Origin: JAVBNC01 sp031551765
GTDB lineage: Bacteria; Desulfobacterota; Desulfovibrionia; Desulfovibrionales; Desulfovibrionaceae
Length of the DNA: 54,714 nt
Reading direction: 5' to 3'
Assembly: GCA_031551765.1 (NCBI GenBank)
Contig: JAVBNC010000094.1
Coordinates: forward strand, 1 to 54,714
Position numbers and translations under genes: made by a program. Shown here in pieces: positions 14,845-22,464 of this stretch (positions within the stretch are counted from its first letter, which is position 1; every line of letters starts with the position of its first letter). The notes beneath the pieces were generated by a model. It saw only the letters and a program-made list of their open reading frames with translations. It was not told the DNA's origin and searched no databases.

Positions 14845-17800
14845 ATGCGCCACTTCCGGGCCGACCTGCACATCCATTCCCGCTACTCCCGGGCCACCAG
14901 CACCCGGCTCACGCCCCGGCACCTGGCGGCCTGGGCCAGGGTCAAAGGTCTGGACGTGCTGGGCAGCGGCGACTTTACCCACGCCCGCTGGCGCGCCGAA
15001 CTGGCGGAACAGGCGGAACTGGACGAGGCCAGCGGCCTCTACCGCCTGAAAGCCCCGCTGGACCTGGGCCTGGAGCTGCCGGAATACGCGGACCTGCCCC
15101 ACGCCCCCGCCACGTCCCTGTTCATGCTCCAGGGCGAGATCAGCTCCATTTACAAACGCGGCGGCCAGGTGCGCAAAGTGCACAACCTGGTGTACATGCC
15201 CAACTTTGAGGCCGCCGAGCGCCTGTGCCAAAAGCTGGAACAGGTGGGCAACCTGGCCTCCGACGGCCGTCCCATCCTGGGCCTGGATTCGCGCGATCTC
15301 CTGGAAATGGTGCTGGAAACGGACCCCCGCGCCTTTCTCATCCCGGCCCACGTCTGGACGCCCTGGTTTTCCGTGTTCGGGTCCAAGTCCGGCTTCAACA
15401 GCCTGGAAGAGTGCTTCGGCAGCCTGACGCCGGAAATTTTCGCGCTGGAAACGGGCCTTTCGTCGGACCCGGACATGAACCGCCTGTGGAGCGGCCTGGA
15501 CCGCTGCCTGCTGGTGTCCAATTCCGACGCCCATTCCGGCGAAAATTTGGGGCGCGAGGCCAACCTTTTCTCCGGCCCCATCTCCTACGACGGCATCCTG
15601 CGCGCGTTGAAACAGCGCGACGGCGAAACCCGTTTCCTGGGCACCCTGGAATTTTTTCCGGAAGAGGGCAAATACCACCTGGACGGCCACCGCAACTGCA
15701 AAGTGGTGCTCAGCCCCAAGGAAACCAGGGAGCTGGGCGGCATCTGCCCGGTGTGCGGCAAGCCGCTGACCGTGGGCGTGCTGCACCGCGTGCTGGAACT
15801 GGCGGACCGCGAAGAGCCGGTGTTCGGCCCGGACGAGCATTTTCTCTCGCTCATCCCGCTGCCGGAAATTCTGGGCGAAATCATGGGCGCGGGGCCGCGC
15901 ACCAAGAAAATCACCGCGCTGCACGCGAAAGCCGTGGCCCGGTTCGGCTCGGAACTGGCCATACTCCAGACCGTGCCCACGGACGAGCTGGCCCGCTTCC
16001 TGCCCCCGCTGGGCGAGGCCGTGGCCCGCATGCGCCGGGGCGAAGTGGTGCGCGAAGGCGGCTACGACGGCGAATACGGCAAGGTCACGGTGTTTTCCGA
16101 GAAAGAGCGCCGGGAAATGACGCGCGGCGCGCTGCTCACGGTTCCGGCCAGCCTGGAAGCCCCGGCCGTGGCCCTGACCCTGAACGGCAGGCAGGAAGCC
16201 GCGCCGCCGGTGCGCAAGCGCTCCCGTCCCGCGCCGCCCGAGCAGGTTGAAGGTTCCGCTGAGCCTGAAAAATCGCAGGACGGTTCGAGGCCCGCGCAAA
16301 AGCGCCCCGTCGCGTCCGAACCGCTCACCCCGCCGGAAAGCGCGGCCAGGGACAACCCCGCGCAGGCCCGGGCGGCGGAAGCCGGCCCCGGCCCCGTGCT
16401 GGTGCTGGCCGGCCCCGGTACGGGCAAAACCCGCACCCTGGTCCGCCGCGTCGTGGAACTGCTGGACAAGGGGGCCGCGGCGCGCGCCATACTGGCCGTC
16501 ACCTTCACCCGCCGCGCCGCCAGCGAGATGGACGAGCGCCTGCGCCGCGCCCTGGGCGAGGAAGCCGCGCTGCCCCGCACGGACACCCTGCACGCCCTGG
16601 CCTTTGAGCTGTGGCACCGCACCCACGACGAAGCCCCGGTGCTGCTGGGCGAAGACAGCGCCCGCCGCGTGTTCGCGGAAGCCAACGCGGAAGAGACCCC
16701 GCAGCGCCTGCGCGAAGCCTGGGACAAGATTTCTCTCGCCCGCGAGCGCCGCGAGCCCCTGGAGCCGGACCTGGCCCAGATGCTGGAACGCTACTTCCGC
16801 CAGAAAGCGGGCTGGAACCTGGCCGACTACACGGACCTTTTGGAATTCTGGCTGGAACAGATCCAGACCGGCCTGTACAGCTGCCCTTACACGCAAGTGC
16901 TGGTGGACGAAATTCAGGACCTTTCCCCGCTGCAGTTGGAGCTGGTGCACGCGCTCATCCCTACGGGCCAGGGCTTTTTCGGCATCGGCGACCCGGACCA
17001 GTCCATTTACGGCTTCCGGGGCGCGCACGGCGCGGTCAAAGAGCACCTGCTGGCCCTGTGGCCGGACCTTTCCATTGTCGCGCTGACGGAAAACTACCGC
17101 TCCTCCCCGCGAATCCTGCGCTGCGCCTCCGCGCTTATGGCGGGCCGTTCCGCCTGCGGCGAGCTTGTCGCGGGCACGGACCTGCCCGGCCAGGCCCAGT
17201 TTTTCGAAGCCCCCGGCCCGGACAGCGAAGCCACCTGGATAGCCGGCCAGGTGCGCGCGCTGCTCGGCAGCGGCAGCCACACCCTGGACGGCCTCTCCGC
17301 CAAAAACCCGGACATCCCCGGCGCCGGGGAACACAGCCCCGGCGACATCGCCATTCTGGTGCGCATGCGCTCTCTCATGCCGCCCATTCAGCGGGCGCTG
17401 ACCCGCCAGGGCATTCTGGCCGCCACGCCCGAGGCGGAAGGATTTTGGGAAGACAAGCGCGTGGCCCTGATTATCCGCGAAGCGGGCCGCATGCTGGGCA
17501 TTTCCGACGGCGGCGAGGAAGGTTTCACCTGCCCGGACAAGGTCCTGGCGCGCGGCCCCCTGGGCCTGGCCGCCTTTCTGGAAACCACGGCGCCCTTCGA
17601 CATCCTCTTCTGGCGCTCCCCGGCCTTCAAGGCCCTGGCCAGGGCTTTTGACGACTACGGCGGCTGGGCCGGGCTGATCAACTGGGTCAACCTGCAGACC
17701 CATCTTGAGCTGGTGCGCGCCAAAAGCGAGAAGGTCCAGATCATGAGCCTGCACGCGGCCAAGGGCCTGGAGTTCCGCTCGGTGTTCCTGGCCGGTCTTG

Positions 17801-18084
17801 AGGACGGCGTGCTGCCTTTCGCCGGTCTGGCCATGCTCAGCGGCCAGGCGGGCAAGGACGCCTACGCCCCGGACCTGGAGGAAGAGCGCCGCCTGTTTTA
17901 CGTGGGCATTACCCGCGCGCGGGAGAACCTGTTCCTGTCCGCTTCCGGCAAGCGCCTGCTCTACGGCAAGGAAGCCCGGCTCAAACCTTCCCGCTTCCTG
18001 GACGACCTGCCCAAAGAGGATGTCGCCCGCTCCGCCCTGGTGGCCAGGCACAAGCTGGACGAGCAGCAGTTGCAGTTGTTTTGA
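14845..18084 (+). CDS. Fused PHP-domain endonuclease (EndoQ-like) and UvrD/Rep-type helicase
   Basis: A 1079-residue fusion. Residues 1 to about 420 are a PHP phosphoesterase: ADLHIHSRYSRATS at the N-terminus, GSGDFTH, and a metal-binding His-Asp pair in NSDAHSG, followed by CPVCGKPLTVGVLHR, the zinc-finger signature of endonuclease Q, which nicks DNA at deaminated bases. A Pro/Ala-rich linker (about 445-515) leads to an SF1A helicase: Walker A AGPGTGKT near 527, DEIQDLSP near 687, DPDQSIYGFRG near 716, ENYRSSPRIL near 749, HAAKGLEF near 970 and VGITRARENL near 1017. The helicase is shorter than UvrD. It stands alone; CAGGAA precedes the ATG. Expected to act in repair of deaminated DNA; that role is inferred from the two domains. 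Confidence 0.85.
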   Translation: MRHFRADLHIHSRYSRATSTRLTPRHLAAWARVKGLDVLGSGDFTHARWRAELAEQAELDEASGLYRLKAPLDLGLELPEYADLPHAPATSLFMLQGEISSIYKRGGQVRKVHNLVYMPNFEAAERLCQKLEQVGNLASDGRPILGLDSRDLLEMVLETDPRAFLIPAHVWTPWFSVFGSKSGFNSLEECFGSLTPEIFALETGLSSDPDMNRLWSGLDRCLLVSNSDAHSGENLGREANLFSGPISYDGILRALKQRDGETRFLGTLEFFPEEGKYHLDGHRNCKVVLSPKETRELGGICPVCGKPLTVGVLHRVLELADREEPVFGPDEHFLSLIPLPEILGEIMGAGPRTKKITALHAKAVARFGSELAILQTVPTDELARFLPPLGEAVARMRRGEVVREGGYDGEYGKVTVFSEKERREMTRGALLTVPASLEAPAVALTLNGRQEAAPPVRKRSRPAPPEQVEGSAEPEKSQDGSRPAQKRPVASEPLTPPESAARDNPAQARAAEAGPGPVLVLAGPGTGKTRTLVRRVVELLDKGAAARAILAVTFTRRAASEMDERLRRALGEEAALPRTDTLHALAFELWHRTHDEAPVLLGEDSARRVFAEANAEETPQRLREAWDKISLARERREPLEPDLAQMLERYFRQKAGWNLADYTDLLEFWLEQIQTGLYSCPYTQVLVDEIQDLSPLQLELVHALIPTGQGFFGIGDPDQSIYGFRGAHGAVKEHLLALWPDLSIVALTENYRSSPRILRCASALMAGRSACGELVAGTDLPGQAQFFEAPGPDSEATWIAGQVRALLGSGSHTLDGLSAKNPDIPGAGEHSPGDIAILVRMRSLMPPIQRALTRQGILAATPEAEGFWEDKRVALIIREAGRMLGISDGGEEGFTCPDKVLARGPLGLAAFLETTAPFDILFWRSPAFKALARAFDDYGGWAGLINWVNLQTHLELVRAKSEKVQIMSLHAAKGLEFRSVFLAGLEDGVLPFAGLAMLSGQAGKDAYAPDLEEERRLFYVGITRARENLFLSASGKRLLYGKEARLKPSRFLDDLPKEDVARSALVARHKLDEQQLQLF

Positions 18085-18101
18085 TCGGGGCGCGCGGTAA
18101 C

Positions 18102-18196
18102 GTGACGCCCGGAGGAAGGGGGAAACCTTTCTTGGAAGAAAGGTTTCCCCCTTCCTCCGGACCCCCTCCCCCTTTCCAAAGAACTTTGACAGGGTG
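18102..18196 (-). repeat. Intergenic repeat module B (copy 3, inverted)
   Basis: Inverted relative to 5127: GGGGGAAACCTTTCTT...AAGAAAGGTTTCCCCC forms the long hairpin, then CTTTCCAAAGAACTTTGACA. It directly follows the helicase gene. Confidence 0.8.
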
Positions 18197-18202
18197 AATA
18201 AC

Positions 18203-18236
18203 AAGGCTCTCCGTTGATGTGACGGAGAGCCTTTAT
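18203..18236 (+). terminator. Probable terminator of the PHP/helicase gene
   Basis: A perfect 12-bp stem AAGGCTCTCCGT/ACGGAGAGCCTT with loop TGATGTG, followed only by TTTAT. A near copy of this stem (AAGGCTCCCCGC/GCGGAGAGCCTT) lies at 20258-20287. Confidence 0.65.
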
Positions 18237-18302
18237 GCCGCGGCGCGCTTTTTTCGGCTTTTCAGGCCGTGCCGGCGGGGCCTGTGGAGTGGAAACTTCA
18301 CT

Positions 18303-18502
18303 TAGAGCAGATTAACTTTGAAAATGTTCCTCCGCTCCGCAAGGATTTATCTTCAAATCCTTGCCGCGAGATTGGCGTAGGCGGGCTTGATGCGGCACGT
18401 CCTGTGCCGCCCCCTTCGGGCGTCGCTGCGCTCCGTGCGCTTCGCATCCTGCTCCGCGACAGCCCGCCGTTAAGCGACAATCTCAAAGCGAAACTGCTCT
18501 AG
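18303..18502 (+). repeat. Module A (copy 4) with module I inserted in its central loop
   Basis: Module A runs TAGAGCAGATTAACTTTG ... GGCGTAGGCGGGC, is interrupted at about 18389-18461 by module I (ATGCGGCACGTCCTGTGCCG ... GCTCCGTGCGC), and resumes GCCCGCCGTTAAGCGACAAT ... CTGCTCTAG. Module I recurs at 42492-42563. The right edge includes the stop codon (18499-18501) of the minus-strand gene. Confidence 0.8.
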
Positions 18503-19605
18503 ACGGGGTCGCCGTCCACCACCACTTCCATCAGGCTTTTCACGCCCATGGGGCTCAGGCCTTCCGCGCGGCCGTACAGCTCATAGTGCGTCAGGGCGGA
18601 AAGCCCGGCATCGGAAAACGCCGCCTGCAGCTTTTCCATGGTATAGCCGGGCGCGGTTTTTTGCATCTGCGCCAGTTTGGCGTCCATGTACGCGCTGGTG
18701 TCGAAACCGGCGGAAGGGTCCAGGCCTTCGCGCGTGCCGTAAAGCTGGTAGTGGCTCCAGGCGTTCAGGCCCGCGTTGTGGAACATGGTTTTCATGTCCT
18801 GTATCTGCTTCGCTGTCACTATGCTTGAATGGTGATAGTCGGCGGTTTTGGCCTTGTAGTAGAATTCCGGGTCAAAGGTGCTCAGGGGCGAAACCTCCTC
18901 CCACTGCCCGTACTGTATGAAATGCGCGAAAGCGCCGTCGGTTCCGTAGAACCCGCCCTTTTCCAGCGCGTCCTGCGCGGTCGTATAGCCAACACCCATT
19001 TGATCGGCCTTGTTGCCCATATACGCGCCCTCACTGAACCACTGCGGCCTGTCGTACTGGGCGTTCAGGTTTTCCGCCTTAACCAGGCTGTCGTACTGCG
19101 CGAACATCAGGTTCAGCGTTGCCGCGCCGAACCCGGGAGCGAGGTCGGCCATGGTTTTGCTCTGCACAGGGGCGGCGCCCAGCCCGTTCCAGACGGAGTC
19201 GAACGATTCCGTGAAGCCGTCGCTGTACTGCACGTTCTCCAGCTTGCCCACGCCCTGAAAGTCTTTGATGAACAGGTACATGTCGCCGTAAAAATTTATG
19301 TGTATATAGCCGTGCTTCCCGTCCACCACGGCACGGTCCACATGGCCTTCCCCGACCAGATAGTGGAAAAAACCCCGGTCAACGGAAAGATGCAGCGTAT
19401 CCTGCCCCCCGCTGTCCGCTATCACGGCTTTTGATCCGGAATACAAAAGATAGGTGTCGTTTCCGCCGCCCCCGAACGCGCCCACGCGCGTGGTGCCGGT
19501 CTGGGACTCGATGTTCAGCATGTCGTTGCCGGCAAGCCCGGCCACATATTCATGGGAATCCATCTCAAGGTAGTTGCCGTACTTGCTGCCGATAAGGTGG
19601 CTCAT
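18499..19605 (-). CDS. RTX-like calcium-binding repeat protein, probably secreted
   Basis: A 368-residue acidic protein without a signal peptide. Residues about 20-70 resemble haemolysin-type calcium-binding repeats (AGLAGNDMLNI, GAFGGGGNDTYLLYSG, DSGGQDTLHLS). From about residue 165 it has a repeated module of roughly 50 residues with the signature FD.e.YY.aK ... NAWSHYQLYGTREGLDPSAG and again ALTHYELYGRAEGLSP, seen in secreted RTX proteins. It could be a type I secretion substrate or surface protein, but no transporter genes are nearby. Its stop codon TAG lies in the edge of a module A repeat, so the natural C-terminus, where type I signals sit, may have been altered. Function unknown. Confidence 0.65.
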   Translation of the reverse strand: MSHLIGSKYGNYLEMDSHEYVAGLAGNDMLNIESQTGTTRVGAFGGGGNDTYLLYSGSKAVIADSGGQDTLHLSVDRGFFHYLVGEGHVDRAVVDGKHGYIHINFYGDMYLFIKDFQGVGKLENVQYSDGFTESFDSVWNGLGAAPVQSKTMADLAPGFGAATLNLMFAQYDSLVKAENLNAQYDRPQWFSEGAYMGNKADQMGVGYTTAQDALEKGGFYGTDGAFAHFIQYGQWEEVSPLSTFDPEFYYKAKTADYHHSSIVTAKQIQDMKTMFHNAGLNAWSHYQLYGTREGLDPSAGFDTSAYMDAKLAQMQKTAPGYTMEKLQAAFSDAGLSALTHYELYGRAEGLSPMGVKSLMEVVVDGDPV

Positions 19606-19870
19606 GGCCCGCTCCTGGGGTTAAGGTCCGCCGCCGGAAGCGGGCGGCGCGCGTTATGCCCCCTGGACGCCCGCCGGTTTCCGGCCGGAAAGGCGCAAGA
19701 GGGCGTGGAGCAGGGGTGGCCTTTGAAAAACAGCGTGCCTGTCCGGAAAACGCAAAACAGCGGCTTACAGCCCGGGAAGCGCTTTCGCGCGCCCGAACCA
19801 GAGCCGCCGCTTTTCATGCCAGGGTGCAAACTGTCTTTTCAAAGGCAGCCCCTGTGTGTTTCGTTGCGTT

Positions 19871-20019
19871 AGGGGCTGTTCACACTGCGAGGATTTTTGT
19901 TCTCTGCCAAGGAAGAAAGGCTTTTTATGGAGGGAGTGTACTCTTATGGTACTCGACCGGAATAAAAAGCTTTTCTGACGCGGGCAGAGGGCAAAAAGAC
20001 CGTAGTGTGAACAGGCCCT
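19871..20019 (+). repeat. Complete MITE-like palindromic element
   Basis: 149 bp bounded by near-perfect 19-bp terminal inverted repeats, AGGGGCTGTTCACACTGCG (19871-19889) and CGTAGTGTGAACAGGCCCT (20001-20019). The arms keep pairing inward (TTTTTGTTCTCTGCC with GGCAGAGGGCAAAAA; GGCTTTTTAT with ATAAAAAGCTT), so the whole element can fold into one long hairpin around CTCTTATGGTACTC. Its right 109 nt recur at 14129-14237 in the same orientation. No transposase is encoded. This is the structure of a miniature inverted-repeat transposable element; target-site duplications are not evident by eye. Confidence 0.78.
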
Positions 20020-20318
20020 GGTCCAAGCGCCGCACAGGCGCCGGGCAATCCGTCAATTCCTTCTAAAGCGCTTTCACCTTGAAATTTCCGAGGGACACAA
20101 AGCGGATGCCCGCGAAGGGCGTTCTTTATCTTTGCAATTTCGCTCTGTTATATCCACAACCATTGCTGATTCCGGATAGCGCCAACGCGCCGGTACAAAA
20201 GCACTGCATTCTAATCATTCAGCTATATATAAAACGGTATATATGCAAGAGTTTTTTAAGGCTCCCCGCCACAACGCGGAGAGCCTTTATGATCAAGTAT
20301 GCTTGTTTGGACGGTTTG
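20020..20318. other. AT-rich 299-nt gap downstream of hldD
   Basis: Clearly less GC-rich than its surroundings, with ATATATAAAACGGTATATAT near 20224-20243 and an imperfect hairpin AAGGCTCCCCGC/GCGGAGAGCCTT at 20258-20287, flanked by T6 on its left and TTTAT on its right. I see no gene. The first 19605-19870 part of this larger gap, between the RTX-like start and the MITE-like element, also shows nothing recognisable. Confidence 0.4.
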
Positions 20319-21290
20319 TTACAAGTACGCCTCGTCCTTCAGCAAATAATTCCCCACGTAATCCGCCACCCCGTCCTCCAGGCTCCATCCGGGCAGCGGG
20401 CAGCCGGTTTCCGCCAGCCGGTCCATTTTCGCCTGGGTGAAGTTCTGGTACTTGCCCGCCAGATGCTCCGGCATGGGCACATAGTCTATGGCCGCTTCCC
20501 GGCCCATGGCCTTGAACACGGCCTGCGCCAGGTCGTTCCAGGTTCTGGCTTTTCCCGTGCCCAGGTTGAACACCCCGCCTGTCTCCGGGTGTTCCGCCAG
20601 GTGCCACATGACGTCCGCGCAGTCCTTCACGTAGATGAAATCGCGCATCTGGCCGCCGTCCGGGTAGTCCGGGCAGTTGGACGCGAACAGCCGCATGCGG
20701 CCCGTGGCGCCTATTTCCCGGAACGCCTTGGCCGCCACGCTGCGCATGTCGCCTTTGTGGTATTCGTTGGGGCCGTAGACGTTGAAGAACTTGAGCGAGG
20801 CTATGGACGAAAGCGCGCCTTCCCGCTGCGCCCAGAGGTCGAAAAGCTGCTTGGAGTAGCCGTAGCCGTTCAGCGGACGCAGTTCCCGCAGTTTGGCCGG
20901 GTCGTCGTCAAAGCCTTGGGAGCCGTCGCCGTAGGTGGCGGCGGAACTGGCGTTGATGAAGCGGATACCCCGGTCCAGGGCGTGGCGGGCCAGGGTTTTG
21001 CTGTATTCCAGGTTGTTGCGGAAGAGGAAATCCAGGTCCCGCTCCGTGGTGGAAGAACAGGCCCCCAAATGGAAAATGGCCTTGATGCCGCCCGGCAGCC
21101 CCTTGGCGCGCAGGGTCTGCATGAAATCGTCCCGGTGCAGGTAGTCCCTGAATGAGCGGCCCACCAGGTTTTTCCACTTTTCCGTGCTGCCCAGGTTGTC
21201 CACGACCAGAATGTCGTCAATGCCCAGGCTGTTCAGTTTCCAGATCAGCGCGCTGCCGATAAAGCCCGCGCCCCCGGTGACTATATACAT
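20319..21290 (-). CDS. hldD: ADP-L-glycero-D-manno-heptose 6-epimerase
   Basis: Converts ADP-D-glycero- to ADP-L-glycero-D-manno-heptose, the last step of the lipopolysaccharide inner-core heptose donor. The 323-residue protein is an extended SDR: NADP-binding TGGAGFIGS at residues 6-14, DNLGSTEKW, HLGACSSTTERD and the catalytic YGYSKQLFD (YxxxK) near residue 140 are all typical of HldD/RfaD. ATG 21290 is the first residue of the Rossmann strand, as in other family members. Other LPS genes are not adjacent. Its presence implies a heptose-containing LPS core. Confidence 0.93.
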   Translation of the reverse strand: MYIVTGGAGFIGSALIWKLNSLGIDDILVVDNLGSTEKWKNLVGRSFRDYLHRDDFMQTLRAKGLPGGIKAIFHLGACSSTTERDLDFLFRNNLEYSKTLARHALDRGIRFINASSAATYGDGSQGFDDDPAKLRELRPLNGYGYSKQLFDLWAQREGALSSIASLKFFNVYGPNEYHKGDMRSVAAKAFREIGATGRMRLFASNCPDYPDGGQMRDFIYVKDCADVMWHLAEHPETGGVFNLGTGKARTWNDLAQAVFKAMGREAAIDYVPMPEHLAGKYQNFTQAKMDRLAETGCPLPGWSLEDGVADYVGNYLLKDEAYL

Positions 21291-21378
21291 AACTCACTAC
21301 TTTTGTTGATATTTACCGCAAGATCCGCGAGCGGCACCCCACCCCACTGAAAGGGGTCCAGGATAACGCCCTTTTCCC

Positions 21379-21495
21379 TATACCCCCGGAGGGAGCCGGA
21401 GCGAAGCGCAGGCCAGGCCCGCCAGGGCCATGGAGCGCGGGGGCCGGGCGTGATCCGGCTTTGCCGGTCACGCATCTTTCCGGCCCCGGAGCGGA
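21379..21495 (-). repeat. Intergenic repeat module D (copy 3, inverted)
   Basis: TATACCCCCGGAGGGAGCC ... GGCCAGGCCCGCCAGGGCC ... CGGCCCCGGAGCGGAAG, the reverse complement of the module at 71. It fills most of the gap between hldD and the RraA-family gene. A boundary motif, GGCTTCGACAAAACTGCC, follows. Confidence 0.75.
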
Positions 21496-21533
21496 AGAAA
21501 GACGGCTTCGACAAAACTGCCTTTCGCGCGCCG

Positions 21534-22148
21534 CTATTTCCCGGCCATAAGCTCCAGTTGGCGGCGGACTTCCTCTTTGGAGACCAGCACGCGGCGGGAG
21601 CGTTCCTCGTCCTCTTCCACCTTTTTCCTGGCCAGGGGGATGATTTTTTCCACCAGGCCCGCCGGGATAACCGTGACGCCGTCCGCGTCGCCCACTATCC
21701 AGTCGCCGGGGGAGACGGGCACGCCGCCGCAGGAGATGGTGACGTTCACCTCGCCCAGCTTGCCTTTTTCCGGCTTGGCGATTGTGGTGCCCCGGCAGAA
21801 CACGGGCAGGCCCAGGGCTTTTATGCCTTCCTGGTCGCGCACCACGCCGTCGGCCACAATACCGGCTATGCCCATGATTTTGGCCATGCCGACCACAAAG
21901 TCGCCGGCCACGGGGTTGTACAGCGAAGCCTTGGAATCCGCCACCAGCACCTGGCCGGGCTGGGCGGCGCGAATGGCGCGCAGGGCCGCGCTGTTGTCGT
22001 TCACGCCCAGTTTGGCCGTAAGCGCCGGGCCGCAGATTTTGAAGTCGTCCCGCAGGGCCTTGATGGCGGAATCCATGTTGTGCAGGCCGCCCATGACGTC
22101 GGAAATGCAGGTGGTGGGGATATTTCTGAGTTCAGAGAGGATGTCCAT
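21534..22148 (-). CDS. RraA-family protein, probable 4-hydroxy-4-methyl-2-oxoglutarate / carboxy-hydroxy-oxoadipate aldolase
   Basis: A 204-residue member of the RraA/HMG-CHA aldolase family (class II, divalent metal). The substrate-binding Arg-Asp pair is in VADGVVRDQEG, and VSPGDWIVGDADGVTVIPAG is the family's C-terminal signature. RNase E inhibitors of the RraA type are about 160 residues and lack the C-terminal helical extension (LARKKVEEDEERSRRVL) seen here, so an aldolase is favoured. Such enzymes split 4-carboxy-4-hydroxy-2-oxoadipate, the product of the hydratase suggested at 6911-7651, into pyruvate and oxaloacetate. A possible promoter (CCGCAA at 22253, CTTATA at 22232 as read on plus) has only 15-nt spacing. 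Confidence 0.72.
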   Translation of the reverse strand: MDILSELRNIPTTCISDVMGGLHNMDSAIKALRDDFKICGPALTAKLGVNDNSAALRAIRAAQPGQVLVADSKASLYNPVAGDFVVGMAKIMGIAGIVADGVVRDQEGIKALGLPVFCRGTTIAKPEKGKLGEVNVTISCGGVPVSPGDWIVGDADGVTVIPAGLVEKIIPLARKKVEEDEERSRRVLVSKEEVRRQLELMAGK

Positions 22149-22372
22149 GCTCGCTCCTTTTGCGGGTGACGGCCCGGCGGCCGGGCTGGTCGGTCTGGGA
22201 GGGGAATGCCGCTTTTTTCGACTGGTCTATTCTTATAGCGTGTCGGCCTGGGCCGCAACTGGGAAAGGGGGAGGGAGGGGGTGCGGCAGGGGAAAAGCGG
22301 GGAGCCGTCGCGCACCGCATAAAAAAACCCCGGATTCCTCCGGGGCTGCAATCACTGGCACGCACCAACTAT

Positions 22373-22452
22373 ATACCCTGTACGGGGTCCAGGGGCGCCA
22401 GCCCTTGGCGGGTGCAGGGTGGAACCCTGCTCTCATTCTTCATTGGCTTCGA
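22373..22452 (-). repeat. Intergenic repeat module C (variant, inverted)
   Basis: CCCTGTACGGGGTCCAGGGG, then CGCCAGCCCTTGGCGGGTGC ... CATTGGCTTCGACC, matching the inverted C copies at 29969 and 28657 and ending in the shared boundary motif ATTGGCTTCGAC. It lies just downstream of dnaJ. The rest of the 316-nt gap is a GC-rich run with no recognisable gene. Confidence 0.65.
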
Positions 22453-22464
22453 CCAAATTGCCTT

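Noticed and set aside
19606..19870. Small secreted protein upstream of the RTX-like gene
   Set aside because: Frames on both strands run through without a ribosome binding site and overlap the MITE-like element; composition is Arg/Pro/Ala-biased as in other shadow frames.
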